Position numbers and translations under genes: made by a program | Source: Cecembia lonarensis LW9 | Lineage (GTDB): Bacteria; Bacteroidota; Bacteroidia; Cytophagales; Cyclobacteriaceae | Direction of reading: 5' to 3' | DNA: 34,171 nt | NCBI RefSeq assembly: GCF_000298295.1 | Contig: NZ_AMGM01000048.1 | Span: forward strand, 1-34,171 | In this document: positions 32,605-34,171 of the stretch, piece after piece | Layout: each line of letters starts with the position of its first letter | How positions within the stretch are numbered: the stretch's first letter is position 1 | The notes under the pieces: model-generated | Database searches by the model: none | The model's input: the letters and a program-made list of their open reading frames with translations, nothing else | What the model was told of the DNA's origin: nothing

Positions 32605-33366
32605 ATGAGATTAAAAAGTAATTGGATCTACTTGCTGGTTTTTTCTTTGGTTCTTTTAGGATGTGCTGCTGAAAAATCCGTGGAGAAGTTGGAGGAAATT
32701 GAGGAAATTATTATTCCTGACAATACCCTTACGGAAGATGAAAAAGCCATTGGTTGGATGTTGCTTTTCGATGGAGAAGACCCTGCTGGATGGAGGGCCT
32801 TCAATGGAACGGAATTCCCAGAGGGATGGACCGTGGAAGATGGAGCCTTGAAAGCCTTAGGGCTTGGTGGTGATATTGGTGGTGATATTGTCTTTGGACC
32901 TTTGGACTTTGAGAACTTTGAATTAGAGTTTACTTGGAAAATTGCCCCAGGAGGTAACAGCGGTGTTTTCTATCATGTGGTTGAAGGGCCGCAGTATAAA
33001 GCCCCTTACGAAACAGGCCCTGAATACCAAGTTATAGATCAGCTGGGATTTCCAGAGCCTTTGGAGGATTGGCAGTCCATAGCCTCTGATTATGGTATGT
33101 ACCCAGGTGATGTTGAAGGTGTGGTCAAGCCTGCTGGCGAATGGAACGTTTCCAGAATAATATTCAGTAGGGAAAAAGCCAGTTATTGGTTGAATGGCAA
33201 AAAAACTTTAGAGTTTGTCCCTTATTCGGAGGATTGGGAAGCAAGGAGAAATAGTGGAAAGTGGGATGATTTTCCAGATTATGCCAAATTTAGAAGAGGA
33301 TTGATTTCACTTCAGGATCATGGAAGTGAAGCTTGGTTTAAAAACATAAAAATAAGACCCCTATGA
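32605..33366 (+). CDS. DUF1080 lipoprotein (3-keto-glycoside hydrolase-like), first copy
   Basis: A 253-residue lipoprotein of the DUF1080 family (PF06439), a concanavalin-like sandwich in which some Bacteroidota members hydrolyse 3-keto-disaccharides. I chose the ATG at 32605 because it gives a clean lipoprotein signal (MRLKSNWIYLLVFSLVLLGC, Cys20); the frame is open from a GTG at 32557, but that adds 16 residues that spoil the signal. Family motifs are WMLLFDGEDPAGWRAFNG, GWTVEDGALKALG, GGNSGVFYHVVEG, GPEYQVIDQ and WNVSRIIFSREKASYWLNGKKTLEF. It overlaps the second DUF1080 gene by four bases (ATGA), so the two are co-transcribed. Substrate is unknown. Confidence 0.88.
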   Translation: MRLKSNWIYLLVFSLVLLGCAAEKSVEKLEEIEEIIIPDNTLTEDEKAIGWMLLFDGEDPAGWRAFNGTEFPEGWTVEDGALKALGLGGDIGGDIVFGPLDFENFELEFTWKIAPGGNSGVFYHVVEGPQYKAPYETGPEYQVIDQLGFPEPLEDWQSIASDYGMYPGDVEGVVKPAGEWNVSRIIFSREKASYWLNGKKTLEFVPYSEDWEARRNSGKWDDFPDYAKFRRGLISLQDHGSEAWFKNIKIRPL

Positions 33367-33968
33367 AAAAAACAATGCTAATAAGCGCCATGCTTTACAT
33401 GGCCGTTTCTTTGTCATCTTGTCAGCAGAGCAATGAGATATCACTTTTCAATGGAAAAGACCTTTCCGGTTGGATAGTTTATGGAACTGAAAAATGGTAT
33501 GTAGAAGATGGCCTTTTGGTTTCTGAAAGTGGCCCTGATAAAGAGTATGGTTATTTGGGCACGGAACAAAATTTCAAGGATTTTGAATTGAATGTAGAGT
33601 TCAAGCAAGAGGCAGATGGTAATAGCGGCGTATTTATCCGTTCTACAGTTGATGGCACTAAGGTGTCAGGTTGGCAAGTAGAAGTAGCGCCTCCGGGACA
33701 GCATACAGGCGGGATCTATGAATCTTATGGTAGGGGCTGGTTGATCCAGCCAGAGCCCGAAAAAGAAAGTGTTCTAAAGTATGGGGATTGGAATCATATG
33801 AAAATCATTGCTAAAGGTGATAGGGTGCAGTCTTTCCTTAATGGTGTAGAGATGGTTGATTTTTCAGATGAGAAAATAGGAGAGGGAGAAGGTGGAATCC
33901 TCTTGCAGATCCATGATGGAGGAGGAATAAAAGTGTATTGGAGAAATTTGGTAATCAAACCTCTTTAA
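33363..33968 (+). CDS. DUF1080 lipoprotein (3-keto-glycoside hydrolase-like), second copy
   Basis: A 201-residue lipoprotein, lipobox SLSSC with Cys20, of the same DUF1080 family as the preceding gene but shorter and clearly diverged. The shared motifs are SLFNGKDLSGWIVYG, WYVEDGLLVSESG, FKDFELNVEFKQEADGNSGVFIRS, SGWQVEVAPPG and WNHMKIIAKGDRVQSFLNGVEMVDF. The first copy has an extra segment before the motif GVVKPAGEWNVS, which this one lacks. The start overlaps the stop of the first copy by four bases. A strong terminator follows. The two may form a pair with different sugar preferences; that is inference from the coupling. Confidence 0.88.
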   Translation: MKKTMLISAMLYMAVSLSSCQQSNEISLFNGKDLSGWIVYGTEKWYVEDGLLVSESGPDKEYGYLGTEQNFKDFELNVEFKQEADGNSGVFIRSTVDGTKVSGWQVEVAPPGQHTGGIYESYGRGWLIQPEPEKESVLKYGDWNHMKIIAKGDRVQSFLNGVEMVDFSDEKIGEGEGGILLQIHDGGGIKVYWRNLVIKPL

Positions 33969-33977
33969 AGCGAGTTT

Positions 33978-34021
33978 AAAAAATAGCATCCATGTCAAAT
34001 TTGACATGGATGCTATTTTTT
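33978..34021 (+). terminator. Terminator of the DUF1080 pair, a 22-bp perfect palindrome
   Basis: Bases 33978-33999 are exactly complementary to 34000-34021, with no spacer (the loop forms by opening the central AAATTT). The inner part contains TAGCATCCATGTC and its complement; an A-run lies before and a T-run after. It begins ten bases after the last stop codon. The remaining 34022-34171 contains a small CCCG/CGGG inverted repeat near 34112-34121 and no gene or clear promoter that I can support. Confidence 0.85.
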
Positions 34022-34171
34022 TTGTCCTGTATGTCAGTGATTTTAGTCCTATTTGAAAATATATATTAGTCCCTTCTTTGTGAATTGGAAAAAGCTCCCC
34101 ACTTTTGCATTCCCGAACGGGGGAAAACAAGAAGGCAAGTCTGAAAGAAGAAAAAATATTTTCAGAATTTA

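Overview
The window looks like ordinary chromosome from a member of the Bacteroidota, most likely the Cytophagales (a Cyclobacteriaceae-like genome). The evidence is promoter sequences of the TAnnTTTG type, weak or absent Shine-Dalgarno sequences, a cysteine-free type B ribosomal protein L31, a PorT-type outer-membrane barrel, a RemB/Wzi-like outer-membrane protein, a six-bladed-propeller lipoprotein, DUF1080 lipoproteins and a TAT-exported Gfo/Idh/MocA oxidoreductase. I see no rRNA, tRNA, CRISPR array, insertion sequence or phage gene. All assignments come from reading motifs; no database search was run.

Layout. Positions 199-5779 are on the minus strand: a RemB/Wzi-like outer-membrane protein, an MsbA-type ABC exporter and a small two-helix coiled-coil membrane protein form one unit, followed past a hairpin by the YifB/ComM ATPase. 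Positions 5936-7182 (plus) hold an unrecognised membrane protein and rpmE2 with a clear promoter and terminator. Positions 7239-9918 form a small accessory island: two nearly identical Uma2-family genes in direct orientation flank an AT-rich lipoprotein gene that has a terminator-like hairpin in its leader.

Positions 10049-17858 hold eight tightly packed plus-strand genes: GlmU-like nucleotidyltransferase, DNA polymerase III delta', RimB-like aspartic protease, RimK-like ligase, hemC, a cyclophilin lipoprotein, an RmlD-like reductase and a sodium-dependent transporter, closed by a terminator. Then come a lone receiver-domain protein, a PorT-type barrel and, convergent to it, a 930-residue secreted BNR/VPS10-like propeller protein. 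Positions 22066-24620 carry a second compact unit joining a DivIC/FtsB-like division protein, a small outer-membrane protein, serine acetyltransferase and cysteine synthase; the last two make cysteine from serine.

Positions 24671-28317 (minus) hold a Gfo/Idh/MocA oxidoreductase and a Ppx-Ldh gene pair. Positions 28485-33968 (plus) hold an acyl-CoA carboxylase beta subunit, an M42 aminopeptidase, a metal/cobalamin-receptor-like protein with no signal peptide, and two overlapping DUF1080 lipoproteins. The oxidoreductase and the DUF1080 pair could both act on 3-keto sugars, but that link is inference.

The most noteworthy non-coding signals are clusters of degenerate 7-nt-period repeats in the 307-bp gap at 31332-31638, interleaved inverted repeats at 30065-30219, and the mosaic similarity between the two Uma2 genes. 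I did not find a convincing new multi-gene system; the candidates below are modest and ranked accordingly.
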